Shown here: positions 57,535 to 64,000 of the stretch, piece after piece | Layout of the letters: every line of letters starts with the position of its first letter | Position numbering within the stretch: position 1 is the stretch's first letter | NCBI RefSeq assembly: GCF_003732265.1 | Contig: NZ_MOBK01000001.1 | Coordinates: forward strand, 558,001-622,000 | Source: Pseudomonas brassicacearum | Lineage (GTDB): Bacteria > Pseudomonadota > Gammaproteobacteria > Pseudomonadales > Pseudomonadaceae | Direction: 5' to 3' | Length of the DNA stretch: 64,000 bases | Position numbers and translations under genes: made by a program | The notes under the pieces: model-generated | Databases searched by the model: none | What the model was told of the DNA's origin: nothing | What the model saw: only the letters and a program-made list of their open reading frames with translations

Positions 57535-59226
57535 ATGACCCCATCATTCTCTCCCGCCCGTCATTGGCAACAGAGTTACGACGCCCGCGTCCCGGCCGAC
57601 ATCAATCCCGACGCCTGTCCTTCGATCGTGGCCATGGCTGAAGATGCCATGCAACGCTATGCCAGTCACACCGCATTCCGCTGTTTCAAGCACTCACTCA
57701 CTTATGCCGATGTCGACCAGCAGTCCCGGGCATTTGCCGCTTACTTGCAGCACCACGGTGTGCAACGCGGGGACCGGATCGCGGTCATGCTGCCCAATAT
57801 TCCGGCCTTTCCCGTGGCGATGTTCGGCATCCTCCGCGCCGGCGCCGCCCAGGTGAATGTCAATCCGACGTACACCCCGCAGGAACTCTTGCACCAGCTC
57901 AACGACGCCGGGGTCCAGACCATCGTGATCGTCGCCAGTGCGCTGCCGACCCTGGAAGCGATTCTGGTCGGCACCACCATCCGCAAAGTCATCGTGGTCA
58001 ACCTCTGCGACACCCTGGCCGGGCCAGTGGCGGGCGGCGAAATGGATATCCAGTCGTCGATGCCACTCACGCGTTTCGTCGATGCCTTGCACGAGGGCAG
58101 CACGTTGGACCTGACACCGGTCGAGCTGACGGGTGATGACTTGCTCTTCTTGCAGTACACCGGCGGCACCACCGGCCCGTCGAAAGGCGCCGCCCTGTCG
58201 CACCGCAACCTGATCGCCAACATCCTGCAGGCGCGGGCGTTTCTCCCGGACATGTTCGACGCCGACGGCGACAACGTGGTGGTCACCGCACTCCCGTTGT
58301 TCCACGTGTTTGCCTTGACGATCAATTTGCTGATCTGCTTTTCAGTCGGGGCCGAGAATTGGCTGATCCCCGATGCGCGCAATACCGATGACCTGGTCGA
58401 CACGCTAATCGCCGCCCGGCCAACGCTGCTGACCGGGGTCAACACCCTGTACGGCGCACTGGTCCGTCATCCGCGCATTGGCGACGTGGATTTCTCGCGC
58501 CTGCGACTGGCCATTGGCGGTGGCGCCGCCGTGTTGCCGGCCACTTCGACGCAGTGGAAGCACATCACCGGCCAGGAAATCCTCGAAGGCTATGGCCTCT
58601 CCGAGACCTCGGCCATCCTGTGCCTGAACGTCATGGGGCGCCGCCAGTTCTCTGCGGCCGTGGGCTTGCCGTTGCCTTCAACCGACATCGTGTTGCTCAA
58701 GGACGATGATCAACCGGCCGCGCTCGGCGAAATCGGGGAAATTTGCGCCAAGGGGCCGCAGATCATGGCCGGTTACTGGCAAAAACCGCTGGCCAACGCC
58801 AATGCGTTTACGGCGGATGGTTACTTTCGCACCGGCGACATTGGCCACTTTGCCGCCGATGGTTTGCTCAAGATTGTCGACCGCAAGAAAGACATGATCA
58901 TCGTCTCCGGCTTCAACGTGTACCCCAACGAAGTGGAAGTTGTTGTCGCCAACTGCGCCGGGGTCAGCGAATGCGCGGTGATCGGTCTGCCGGATGAGCG
59001 CAGCGGTGAATCCGTGTGCCTGTACGTGGTCAAGGCGGCCAATGCCGCACTCGATGAAGCGATGCTGATCGAACACTGCCGCGCACACCTTGTGGCCTAC
59101 AAGATACCGCGTCAGGTGCAGTTCCTCGCGGCGCTACCCAAGTCCACGGTGGGCAAGATCTTGCGTAAAGACTTGCGGGCCCTGGCGATCTCGGGCGCGT
59201 CGACTGAATCGTCCCCGGTCAGTTAA
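57535..59226 (+). CDS. Acyl-CoA synthetase (AMP-dependent ligase)
   Basis: 563 residues from the ATG at 57535. ANL-family motifs: P-loop LQYTGGTTGPSKGAALSH, LEGYGLSETSA, YFRTGDIGHF, and the C-terminal hinge DRKKDMIIVSGFNVYPNEVE with catalytic Lys near PKSTVGKILRKDLR. Closest in look to long-chain fatty acyl-CoA ligase FadD. It should activate the imported acid with ATP and CoA. Last gene of the operon. Confidence 0.93.
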   Translation: MTPSFSPARHWQQSYDARVPADINPDACPSIVAMAEDAMQRYASHTAFRCFKHSLTYADVDQQSRAFAAYLQHHGVQRGDRIAVMLPNIPAFPVAMFGILRAGAAQVNVNPTYTPQELLHQLNDAGVQTIVIVASALPTLEAILVGTTIRKVIVVNLCDTLAGPVAGGEMDIQSSMPLTRFVDALHEGSTLDLTPVELTGDDLLFLQYTGGTTGPSKGAALSHRNLIANILQARAFLPDMFDADGDNVVVTALPLFHVFALTINLLICFSVGAENWLIPDARNTDDLVDTLIAARPTLLTGVNTLYGALVRHPRIGDVDFSRLRLAIGGGAAVLPATSTQWKHITGQEILEGYGLSETSAILCLNVMGRRQFSAAVGLPLPSTDIVLLKDDDQPAALGEIGEICAKGPQIMAGYWQKPLANANAFTADGYFRTGDIGHFAADGLLKIVDRKKDMIIVSGFNVYPNEVEVVVANCAGVSECAVIGLPDERSGESVCLYVVKAANAALDEAMLIEHCRAHLVAYKIPRQVQFLAALPKSTVGKILRKDLRALAISGASTESSPVS

Positions 59227-59250
59227 GCATCGCTGCTTCGGGTCCGAAAT

Positions 59251-59290
59251 TGACGTCAAATGAAAGGTGGCTGGCATCAAATGAGAAGTT
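59251..59290. promoter_or_regulatory. Tandem direct repeat, type A, in the convergent region after the ligase
   Basis: TGACGTCAAATGAAAGGTG (59251-59269) and TGGCATCAAATGAGAAGTT (59272-59290) share 14 of 19 positions at 21-bp spacing; the second unit matches that at 54613 at 16 of 19. It has no gene start close downstream on either strand, which is puzzling for an activator site. Confidence 0.55.
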
Positions 59291-59348
59291 CTCAGGCAGC
59301 CATCGGCCTAGAGTGAATCATCTGATCGGGGATTGTTCAGCGTGGGAT

Positions 59349-59371
59349 GCGAAGGCCGTTATGGCCTTCGC
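59349..59371. terminator. Hairpin between convergent ligase and decarboxylase-like genes
   Basis: GCGAAGGCC (59349-59357) and GGCCTTCGC (59363-59371) make a perfect 9-bp stem with a 5-nt loop, 15 nt past the stop of the gene at 59386 on the minus strand. No T run is visible. Confidence 0.5.
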
Positions 59372-59385
59372 CTTGGCGGGAGAAT

Positions 59386-59787
59386 TCAGTAGGTGCCCTG
59401 AACCGGGCCCTCGGCGGCCAGTTTCTGCGCTTCCTCGATCAGTATCGGGGCGCCCAACGCCATGCTGTGGATGCCCAGGATCGACGTCAGCTGCAACACC
59501 GCCAGGATTTCCTCGACGGTGGCCCCCACTTCGAGTGCCTTACGGATGTGGCGGCGCACACCGGGTGCGTACAGGTGGGTGCAGGACACATCGACGGCGA
59601 TGGCAATCAGCTCGAAGGTCTTGGGCTCCAGAATCCCCTTGCGTAGCGGGTGGGTGGCCATGCCGAGAAATTTTTCCATCCACTGCGCGTCCAGCGCGGC
59701 GAGCGAATCCCAGGCGGGATTCCAGTGGCCGGCCTCACGCATGCCATCGCAGGTCGGGGTGCCGGGGATAGTCGGTTCTTCATTCAT
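59386..59787 (-). CDS. Carboxymuconolactone decarboxylase (CMD) family protein
   Basis: 133 residues of the AhpD/CMD fold: LRKGILEPKTFELIAIAVDV followed by SCTHLYAPGVRRHIRKALEV and GATVEEILAVLQLTSILG. Only one Cys of the AhpD-type CxxC pair is present (CTHLY), so peroxidase activity is unlikely, and a decarboxylase/lactonase-like role fits better. Same-strand as the DUF1302 set but separated by the plus-strand operon. A type B repeat at 59848-59883 lies 61 nt upstream. Confidence 0.85.
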   Translation of the reverse strand: MNEEPTIPGTPTCDGMREAGHWNPAWDSLAALDAQWMEKFLGMATHPLRKGILEPKTFELIAIAVDVSCTHLYAPGVRRHIRKALEVGATVEEILAVLQLTSILGIHSMALGAPILIEEAQKLAAEGPVQGTY

Positions 59788-59847
59788 TTGCAGTTCCTCA
59801 GGGTCGAGTGGTTGCTTTCAACTCTAAGCGTGCCGATGCCCCCTGTA

Positions 59848-59883
59848 TTGACTCTACGGGGCGCGAAGATGACATATCGGGAC
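59848..59883. promoter_or_regulatory. Tandem direct repeat, type B, between the CMD gene and AraC number 2
   Basis: TTGACTCTACGGGGC (59848-59862) and ATGACATATCGGGAC (59869-59883) match at 9 of 15 positions, 21 bp apart. The second unit is very close to TTGACATTTCGGGAC at 52512. It can serve the CMD gene (start 59787), the AraC gene (start 59910), or both. Confidence 0.45.
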
Positions 59884-59909
59884 ACGCCAAACGCATGGGT
59901 AAATGCTCA

Positions 59910-60917
59910 ATGAAAGGTCTTGTTCGAAGTGCCAGCCTCACTCACTACGCGGAAATCGCCCGTTCGTTGAACGTCGAGCCGATGCAGCAATTGCGTCAGG
60001 TCGGTCTTGATCCGCGCTGCTTGCTGCAGCCGGACCTGAAGATTTCCATCGAAGCCGTGGCGCGCTTGCTGGACAGTTCAGCGCGGGCCGCCGGCGTGGA
60101 GGATTTCGGCCTGCGCCTGGCAGAAAGCCGCAAAGCTTCCAACCTCGGGCCCCTTGCGCTGTTGTGGCGCGAGCCGACCCTGCGTGCCGCGTTGAAAGCG
60201 CTTCAGGAGTTTCTCTATCTGCACAATCAGGGTTTGGTCCTGGACATCGAGGAAAACGCCGGCGTAGCGGTGTTGCGGCTTGAGCTGGTGACGGTCAGCC
60301 ATGTGTTTGTGCGCCAGTCGGTGGAGCTGGCGGTCGCGGTGACTCACCGAATGCTCAAGGCTTTGCTCGGCGCCCATTGGCACCCATCAGCGGTGTGTTT
60401 CCGTCACTGCGATCCGCGTGACGATAGCCGCCATCAGCGTGTGTTCGGTACGTCGGTACAGTTCAACTGCTTGATGGACGGCATCGTCTGCCGCACCAGC
60501 GATCTCGACCGCGCCCTGCCCAGCGCCGATCCGGAAATGGCCCGTCATGTTCATCAATATCTGAAAAGTATTCACGAAAACTCCCGCACCGCCCTGCTGG
60601 AGCAGGTGCACCAGATGATCTGGATGCTGCTGCCGACCGGGCGTTGCTCGGTGGAACAGGTGGCGGCCCACTTGGGTCGTGACCGACGGACATTGCATCG
60701 GCAACTGACGCGCGAGGGCGAGACGTTTTCTTCGCTGCTGGATCAGGTTCGCCGGGAGCTGGCGACACGTTACCTGGCCAATCCCCATCATCCGTTGAGC
60801 GAGATTGCCGGTGTGCTGGGGTTTTCCGAGCTCAGCGCGTTTTCACGCTGGTTCAGTCGGCTGTTTGAGTGCAGCCCATCGTCGTGGAGAGCAATGCCGA
60901 CCTTGGAGATCCAATAG
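59910..60917 (+). CDS. AraC family regulator with Arabinose_bd-like domain (OruR type), number 2
   Basis: 335 residues from the ATG at 59910 (an ATG at 59895 is possible; neither has a good RBS). The N-terminal domain begins ASLTHYAEIARSLNVEPMQQ, the same family as the regulator at 53456. Double HTH: SVEQVAAHLGRDRRTLHRQL and LSEIAGVLGFSELSAFSRWF. Two paralogous activators flanking one catabolic cluster, with two site families, suggests separate control of uptake and degradation genes. Confidence 0.9.
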   Translation: MKGLVRSASLTHYAEIARSLNVEPMQQLRQVGLDPRCLLQPDLKISIEAVARLLDSSARAAGVEDFGLRLAESRKASNLGPLALLWREPTLRAALKALQEFLYLHNQGLVLDIEENAGVAVLRLELVTVSHVFVRQSVELAVAVTHRMLKALLGAHWHPSAVCFRHCDPRDDSRHQRVFGTSVQFNCLMDGIVCRTSDLDRALPSADPEMARHVHQYLKSIHENSRTALLEQVHQMIWMLLPTGRCSVEQVAAHLGRDRRTLHRQLTREGETFSSLLDQVRRELATRYLANPHHPLSEIAGVLGFSELSAFSRWFSRLFECSPSSWRAMPTLEIQ

Positions 60918-60938
60918 CCGCTGGTCGATACACTATTG

Positions 60939-60948
60939 ATCTGCAGAT
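60939..60948. promoter_or_regulatory. Short palindrome upstream of the toxin-antitoxin pair
   Basis: ATCTGCAGAT is a perfect 10-bp palindrome, flanked by TTG and TCAA, 46 nt before the antitoxin start. Xre/MbcA antitoxins usually repress their own operon, so it is a candidate operator. Confidence 0.35.
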
Positions 60949-60994
60949 TCAATCTATATAGTTTTGAGTCTACGGATCAATTGAGGCTTGGCAC

Positions 60995-61399
60995 ATGGCA
61001 GTCCCCCTTCAGGAACCAGCATTCACCAAAGGCCAATGCGTCACGGGCTTGCGTGCAGCCGTGGGCATTCTCGAAAAATGGTCTGCGTCCAGCGAGCAGG
61101 CCTGTCGCATCCTGCGCATTTCCCGCAGCACTTACACCCGCGCCCGGCAGCAAGACCCGGCATGGGCGGTGGCGCTGGACGCTGATCAGATGCAGCGCAT
61201 CAGTTTTGTCCTCAACATCCACGCGACGTTGCGCCTGATTTTCGACAATCCGGAAAACGTCTACGGGTTTGTGTCGATGGCCAACGACAACGAATTTTTC
61301 AACGGGCGTACCCCGCTCGAGATCATGGCCCAGGGCGATATGATTTCGCTGTACGAAACCTTTCGGCGCATCGATGTGCTGCGGGGCGCGCAATGGTGA
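60995..61399 (+). CDS. Xre/MbcA/ParS family antitoxin
   Basis: 134 residues, GAGG 8 nt before the ATG. The N-terminal Xre-like helix-turn-helix (ACRILRISRSTYTRARQQ) is followed by the DUF2384 C-terminal domain (FVLNIHATLRLIFDNPENVY, FNGRTPLEIMAQGDMISLYE). It neutralises the RES toxin encoded next; the genes overlap by 7 bp. Confidence 0.93.
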   Translation: MAVPLQEPAFTKGQCVTGLRAAVGILEKWSASSEQACRILRISRSTYTRARQQDPAWAVALDADQMQRISFVLNIHATLRLIFDNPENVYGFVSMANDNEFFNGRTPLEIMAQGDMISLYETFRRIDVLRGAQW

Positions 61400-62085
61400 A
61401 GGTGAGCGAACTGGCGGAGTGTGCCGGTGAGCGGTTGAAAGCCTACCGACTGGTCAATTCCAAGTACCCGCCCATTGCGCTGTTTGATGACGTGGCGGAC
61501 GCGGACGAATTTGATGTGCTGTATCAGATACAGGCACTGACCAATCCCCGGCTGCATAACGAAGTCGGTCGTCTTGAGTTGATTGCCCGGGATCAGATCC
61601 CCTTCGGCATTCCTGGCTGCTCTTACGCGATCGCGCCGTTTACCCACGTTAACCCGGCAGGTTCGCGGTTCAGCGATGGCAGCTTTGGGGTGTTGTACCT
61701 GGCGGATACCATGGAAACGGCGCTCGCCGAAGTGCGGCATCACCAGAGTCTGTATTGGTCGAATGTCCGTAACCTGAACTATGAGCGCTTTGTGTTCCGT
61801 GGGCTGTCCTGTGCTTTTGTCGACGTGGCGATGAAAGACGCGACGTCCATTGCGCTGACTGATCCTGTCTATTCGCCCGACGACTACACGCATTCCCGCC
61901 AACTCGGCAGCTTGATCAAAAAAACGCGTTGTCCCGGTATTCGTTACCACTCGGTGCGTCTGCCAGGCAGTGACTGCTGGGCGCTGATGACGCCGCGACC
62001 GGTTGCGTCGATTGTTCAAACGGCTCATTACGAGATGGTCTGGAATGGGCAGATCACCAGTGTCAGCAAGATCAGTGAAGCGTGA
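61393..62085 (+). CDS. RES domain toxin (NAD+ phosphorylase/ADP-ribosyltransferase fold)
   Basis: 230 residues. RES hallmarks: Arg in LKAYRLVNSKYPP, the Glu in YLADTMETALAEVRHHQSL, GVLYLADT, and the late SRQLGSLIKKTRCPGIRYHS. RES toxins break down NAD+ or ADP-ribosylate targets and arrest growth; the pair is a type II toxin-antitoxin module. The following 135 bp contain nothing I recognise. Confidence 0.93.
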   Translation: MVKVSELAECAGERLKAYRLVNSKYPPIALFDDVADADEFDVLYQIQALTNPRLHNEVGRLELIARDQIPFGIPGCSYAIAPFTHVNPAGSRFSDGSFGVLYLADTMETALAEVRHHQSLYWSNVRNLNYERFVFRGLSCAFVDVAMKDATSIALTDPVYSPDDYTHSRQLGSLIKKTRCPGIRYHSVRLPGSDCWALMTPRPVASIVQTAHYEMVWNGQITSVSKISEA

Positions 62086-62220
62086 ATGCGTCTAAAACGG
62101 GGGCCAGGTGCATCATTGCTGGCATCGATAGTCACCATTGACCCAATGAAGTTCTCATAAAAAATCCTCGGCGTAACATCCGCTCCATACCAACCAATAA
62201 ACACCCCGGAGCACACCATC

Positions 62221-62622
62221 ATGAAACGCCAAACTATCCTCGCTATCGCTTTCTCGGTTTTCGCAGTTAATGCTTTTGCCGCTACCTCGGCTCAACCTGT
62301 GGTCGCTGAAGGCGGCTCGGATCGTTTGATTGAAAGTCGTGTGGCTGAAGGGGGTTCGGATCGTTTGATCGAGAATCGTGTGGCTGCTGATGGCTCTGAC
62401 CATCTGATGGAAAACCGCGTAGCCGCTGATGGCTCTGACCATCTAATGGAAAACCGTGTAGCCGCTGATGGCTCTGACCATCTGATGGAAAACCGTGTAG
62501 CCGCTGATGGTTCTGACCATCTGATGGAAAACCGCGTAGCCGCTGATGGTTCTGACCATCTGATGGAAAACCGCGTAGCCGAAGGTGGTTCCGACCGTCT
62601 GATCGAAAGCCGCGCCGCATAA
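62221..62622 (+). CDS. Secreted tandem-repeat protein (eight 13-residue units)
   Basis: 133 residues: signal peptide (ILAIAFSVFAVNAFA) followed almost entirely by eight 13-residue repeats. Units 1, 2 and 8 read VAEGGSDRLIESR or a close form; units 3-7 are near-identical VAADGSDHLMENR. No cysteine or catalytic motif. Similar small Pseudomonas proteins are sometimes annotated as phage infection protein, from memory only. The function is unknown; a charged, surface- or periplasm-located filament or metal-binding peptide is possible. Confidence 0.75.
   Translation: MKRQTILAIAFSVFAVNAFAATSAQPVVAEGGSDRLIESRVAEGGSDRLIENRVAADGSDHLMENRVAADGSDHLMENRVAADGSDHLMENRVAADGSDHLMENRVAADGSDHLMENRVAEGGSDRLIESRAA
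62302..62613 (+). repeat. 39-bp tandem repeat array inside the secreted protein gene
   Basis: Eight contiguous 39-bp units. The five central units differ from each other by only one or two bases, mostly silent (CGC/CGT, GGC/GGT, CTA/CTG), pointing to recent expansion. The outer units are more diverged. Confidence 0.9.
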
Positions 62623-62650
62623 ATGCATGGCTTTACCGCGGTACTCAACG

Positions 62651-62681
62651 AAAAGCCCGGCCTAATCAGCCGGGCTTTTTT
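62651..62681 (+). terminator. Rho-independent terminator of the repeat-protein gene
   Basis: AAAAGCCCGGC (62651-62661) pairs with GCCGGGCTTTT (62669-62679), followed by further T residues to 62681. A textbook GC stem with a T tail, 29 nt after the stop codon. Confidence 0.93.
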
Positions 62682-62762
62682 GTGAGCTATTTTTAGTGCA
62701 CTCGCCACGCGGGCGTTGTACATGTAGCGCTGATAATCATTTGGTCAACTCGGCACACCCGC

Positions 62763-63521
62763 ATGAACCACACTGAAACGCTCGCCAAAATCCTGCTCGG
62801 CCCCTTGCTGCTCATGCAGGGCATTTACACCCGGAAGGTAACGCCCAGGCTGCCGGAAGCCGAGGGCGAACGTCAGGGCAAGGCCGGCAGTGGCGAACAC
62901 CTGCGGTTGTTGATTGTCGGCGACAGCGCCGCCGCTGGCGTTGGTGCATCGACTCAGGACGAAGCCCTCAGCGGGCAACTGGTCAGCCAGTTGGCCCATG
63001 ATTACCGGGTGTCCTGGACACTCTGGGCCAGGTCCGGGCTTGATTCGCAAGCGCTGCTGGCGTTGCTCGACGACAACGCTTCACAACCTTTCGATGTGGC
63101 GCTGGTATCTATCGGCGTCAACGATGTCACCAGCACATTGGTGGCTGATGAGTGGGTCGCTCGACAACATCGATTGATTGGCGTGTTGCGCGAAAAGTTT
63201 GCGGTAAAGCAGATTGTGCTGTCCCCGCTTCCACCCATGCACCTGTTTCCCGCGCTGCCACAACCGCTGCGTTGGTACTTGGGGCTCAGGGCCAGCGCTT
63301 TCAACACGCGCCTTGCCGAACTGGCTGAGCGTATTGATCACTGCACGCTGCTGACGACCCGGTTGGCCCCGGTGAACGGCTCGATGGCACGGGATGGCTT
63401 CCATCCGGGTCCTGCGATATACAGTCAGTGGGCGGGTGATGTGGCGGCGGTCATCGGTCAGCGCTTTCGTAAAAATACGCCCCTCGACATTGAACAACCC
63501 ACAATAAAAATACAGGAGTAG
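62763..63521 (+). CDS. SGNH/GDSL-type hydrolase
   Basis: 252 residues. Block I LLIVGDSAAAGVGAS (nucleophile Ser), block III IGVNDVTST, and block V DGFHPGPAIY (Asp-x-x-His) are all present. The N-terminal hydrophobic segment (ILLGPLLLMQGIYT) could be a membrane anchor. The substrate is an unknown ester, such as a lipid or acetylated sugar. It is 3 nt upstream of the NTF2-like gene. Confidence 0.9.
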   Translation: MNHTETLAKILLGPLLLMQGIYTRKVTPRLPEAEGERQGKAGSGEHLRLLIVGDSAAAGVGASTQDEALSGQLVSQLAHDYRVSWTLWARSGLDSQALLALLDDNASQPFDVALVSIGVNDVTSTLVADEWVARQHRLIGVLREKFAVKQIVLSPLPPMHLFPALPQPLRWYLGLRASAFNTRLAELAERIDHCTLLTTRLAPVNGSMARDGFHPGPAIYSQWAGDVAAVIGQRFRKNTPLDIEQPTIKIQE

Positions 63522-63524
63522 AAA

Positions 63525-63953
63525 ATGTCTGAACTGAACCTGCATCCCAACGCCGCGGCCTCCTTGCAACAATGGCACGAGATGATTCGCACGGCGGACT
63601 TGAGCGCCCTGCCCGGTCTGCTGGACCCGCAAGCCGTGTTCCACTCGCCGATGGCCCACACGCCTTATCCGGGCGCGGCCGTGGTTTCGATGATTCTCAA
63701 CACCGTGGTCAATGTCTTCGAGGACTTTGCCTACCACCGCGAACTGGCAACGGCAGACGGTTTGAACGTGGTCCTGGAATTCAGCGCCAACGTTGGCGGA
63801 AAACAGTTGAAGGGCATCGACATGATCCGCTTCAACGAAGCCGGGAAAATCGTCGAGTTTGAGGTGATGGTCCGTCCGTTGAGCGGTTTGCAAGCCTTGG
63901 GCGAGCAAATGGGTCAGCGCCTTGGGGCTTATCTGGCGGCCAGTAAAGCCTGA
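63525..63953 (+). CDS. NTF2-like/SnoaL-like protein
   Basis: 142 residues with the NTF2 cone fold: HEMIRTADLSALPGLLDPQA, VFHSPMAHTPYPGAAVVSMI and MIRFNEAGKIVEFEVMVRPL. Members are small-molecule-binding proteins or isomerases of unknown specificity. Probably co-transcribed with the SGNH hydrolase. Confidence 0.85.
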   Translation: MSELNLHPNAAASLQQWHEMIRTADLSALPGLLDPQAVFHSPMAHTPYPGAAVVSMILNTVVNVFEDFAYHRELATADGLNVVLEFSANVGGKQLKGIDMIRFNEAGKIVEFEVMVRPLSGLQALGEQMGQRLGAYLAASKA

Positions 63954-63976
63954 TTCTAAACGCCTGAAACTTGTTC

Positions 63977-63998
63977 CGCGCGGTGATATCACCGCGCG
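63977..63998. terminator. 22-bp perfect palindrome after the NTF2-like gene
   Basis: CGCGCGGTGAT followed by ATCACCGCGCG is fully self-complementary. Its position 24 nt past the stop suggests a terminator stem, but the window ends before any T run can be seen. Confidence 0.5.
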
Positions 63999-64000
63999 CG

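Noticed and set aside
62302..62613. Possible CRISPR array
   Set aside because: The repeats are contiguous with no unique spacers, stay in frame inside a signal-peptide protein, and no cas genes are near.

Overview
The window reads as a chromosome segment of a Pseudomonas of the fluorescens/putida type. This rests on high GC, compact operons with ATGA overlaps, GTGGGAGCGAGC-type REP pairs, and typical Pseudomonas families (DUF4442, DUF1302/DUF1329, OruR-type AraC regulators, MopA-like peroxidase). No rRNA, tRNA, CRISPR array or intact insertion sequence was seen. All family calls come from reading motifs; no database search was run.

Region 1 (1-9.5 kb): a TetR regulator cut by the window edge with a palindromic operator before a hotdog-fold DUF4442 gene; a 1135-residue secreted multicopper oxidase resembling bacterial Mn(II) oxidases; a DUF3592 protein; a membrane diguanylate cyclase; a YceI protein; an NmrA-like oxidoreductase; an unrecognised membrane protein. 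Two 40-bp inverted repeat pairs of one REPIN family lie here.

Region 2 (9.6-16.6 kb): a two-component system divergent from a PepSY / DUF2271 / PepSY-flavodoxin-reductase / ApbE operon, followed by a VIT1/CCC1 Fe/Mn transporter. The DUF2271 protein carries an ApbE-type flavinylation motif, so the set looks like an extracytosolic flavin electron-transfer system for metal reduction.

Region 3 (16.6-29.5 kb): a 1983-residue heme peroxidase with RTX repeats (MopA type, Mn oxidation), a NarL-type kinase and regulator, and a complete type I secretion operon (ABC, HlyD, TolC) that probably exports it. With the multicopper oxidase, two chemically different candidate Mn oxidases sit within about 15 kb.

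Region 4 (29.5-42.1 kb): a phosphoribosyltransferase and a MATE transporter, then an accessory island. The island holds a four-gene, fully overlapping operon of an SMC ATPase, a MukE-like protein, a MukF/kleisin-like protein and a TOPRIM protein, resembling Wadjet/MksBEFG but with the SMC gene first. A CapW/BrxR-type WYL regulator is divergent from it, with a 13-bp inverted repeat between. A decayed DUF533 gene, a small tyrosine recombinase and a membrane-bound serine hydrolase follow. This operon is the best candidate for an under-described defence system.

Region 5 (42.1-44.7 kb): MarC, a REP pair, and an arsR-arsC-arsH cluster with no arsB/acr3 pump.

Region 6 (44.7-60.9 kb): a catabolic cluster under two AraC regulators. 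It comprises a DUF1302-DUF1329-YCF48-RND-quinone reductase operon, an SDR, and a beta-keto acid cleavage enzyme-MFS-Rieske-acyl-CoA ligase operon plus a carboxymuconolactone decarboxylase-like gene. Two families of tandem direct repeats with exact 21-bp spacing lie in its intergenic regions and are likely the AraC sites. The substrate is unknown; an amphipathic or aromatic carboxylic acid degraded through a beta-keto acid is plausible.

Region 7 (60.9-64 kb): a Xre/MbcA-RES toxin-antitoxin pair, a secreted protein made of eight 13-residue repeats, an SGNH hydrolase and an NTF2-like protein.
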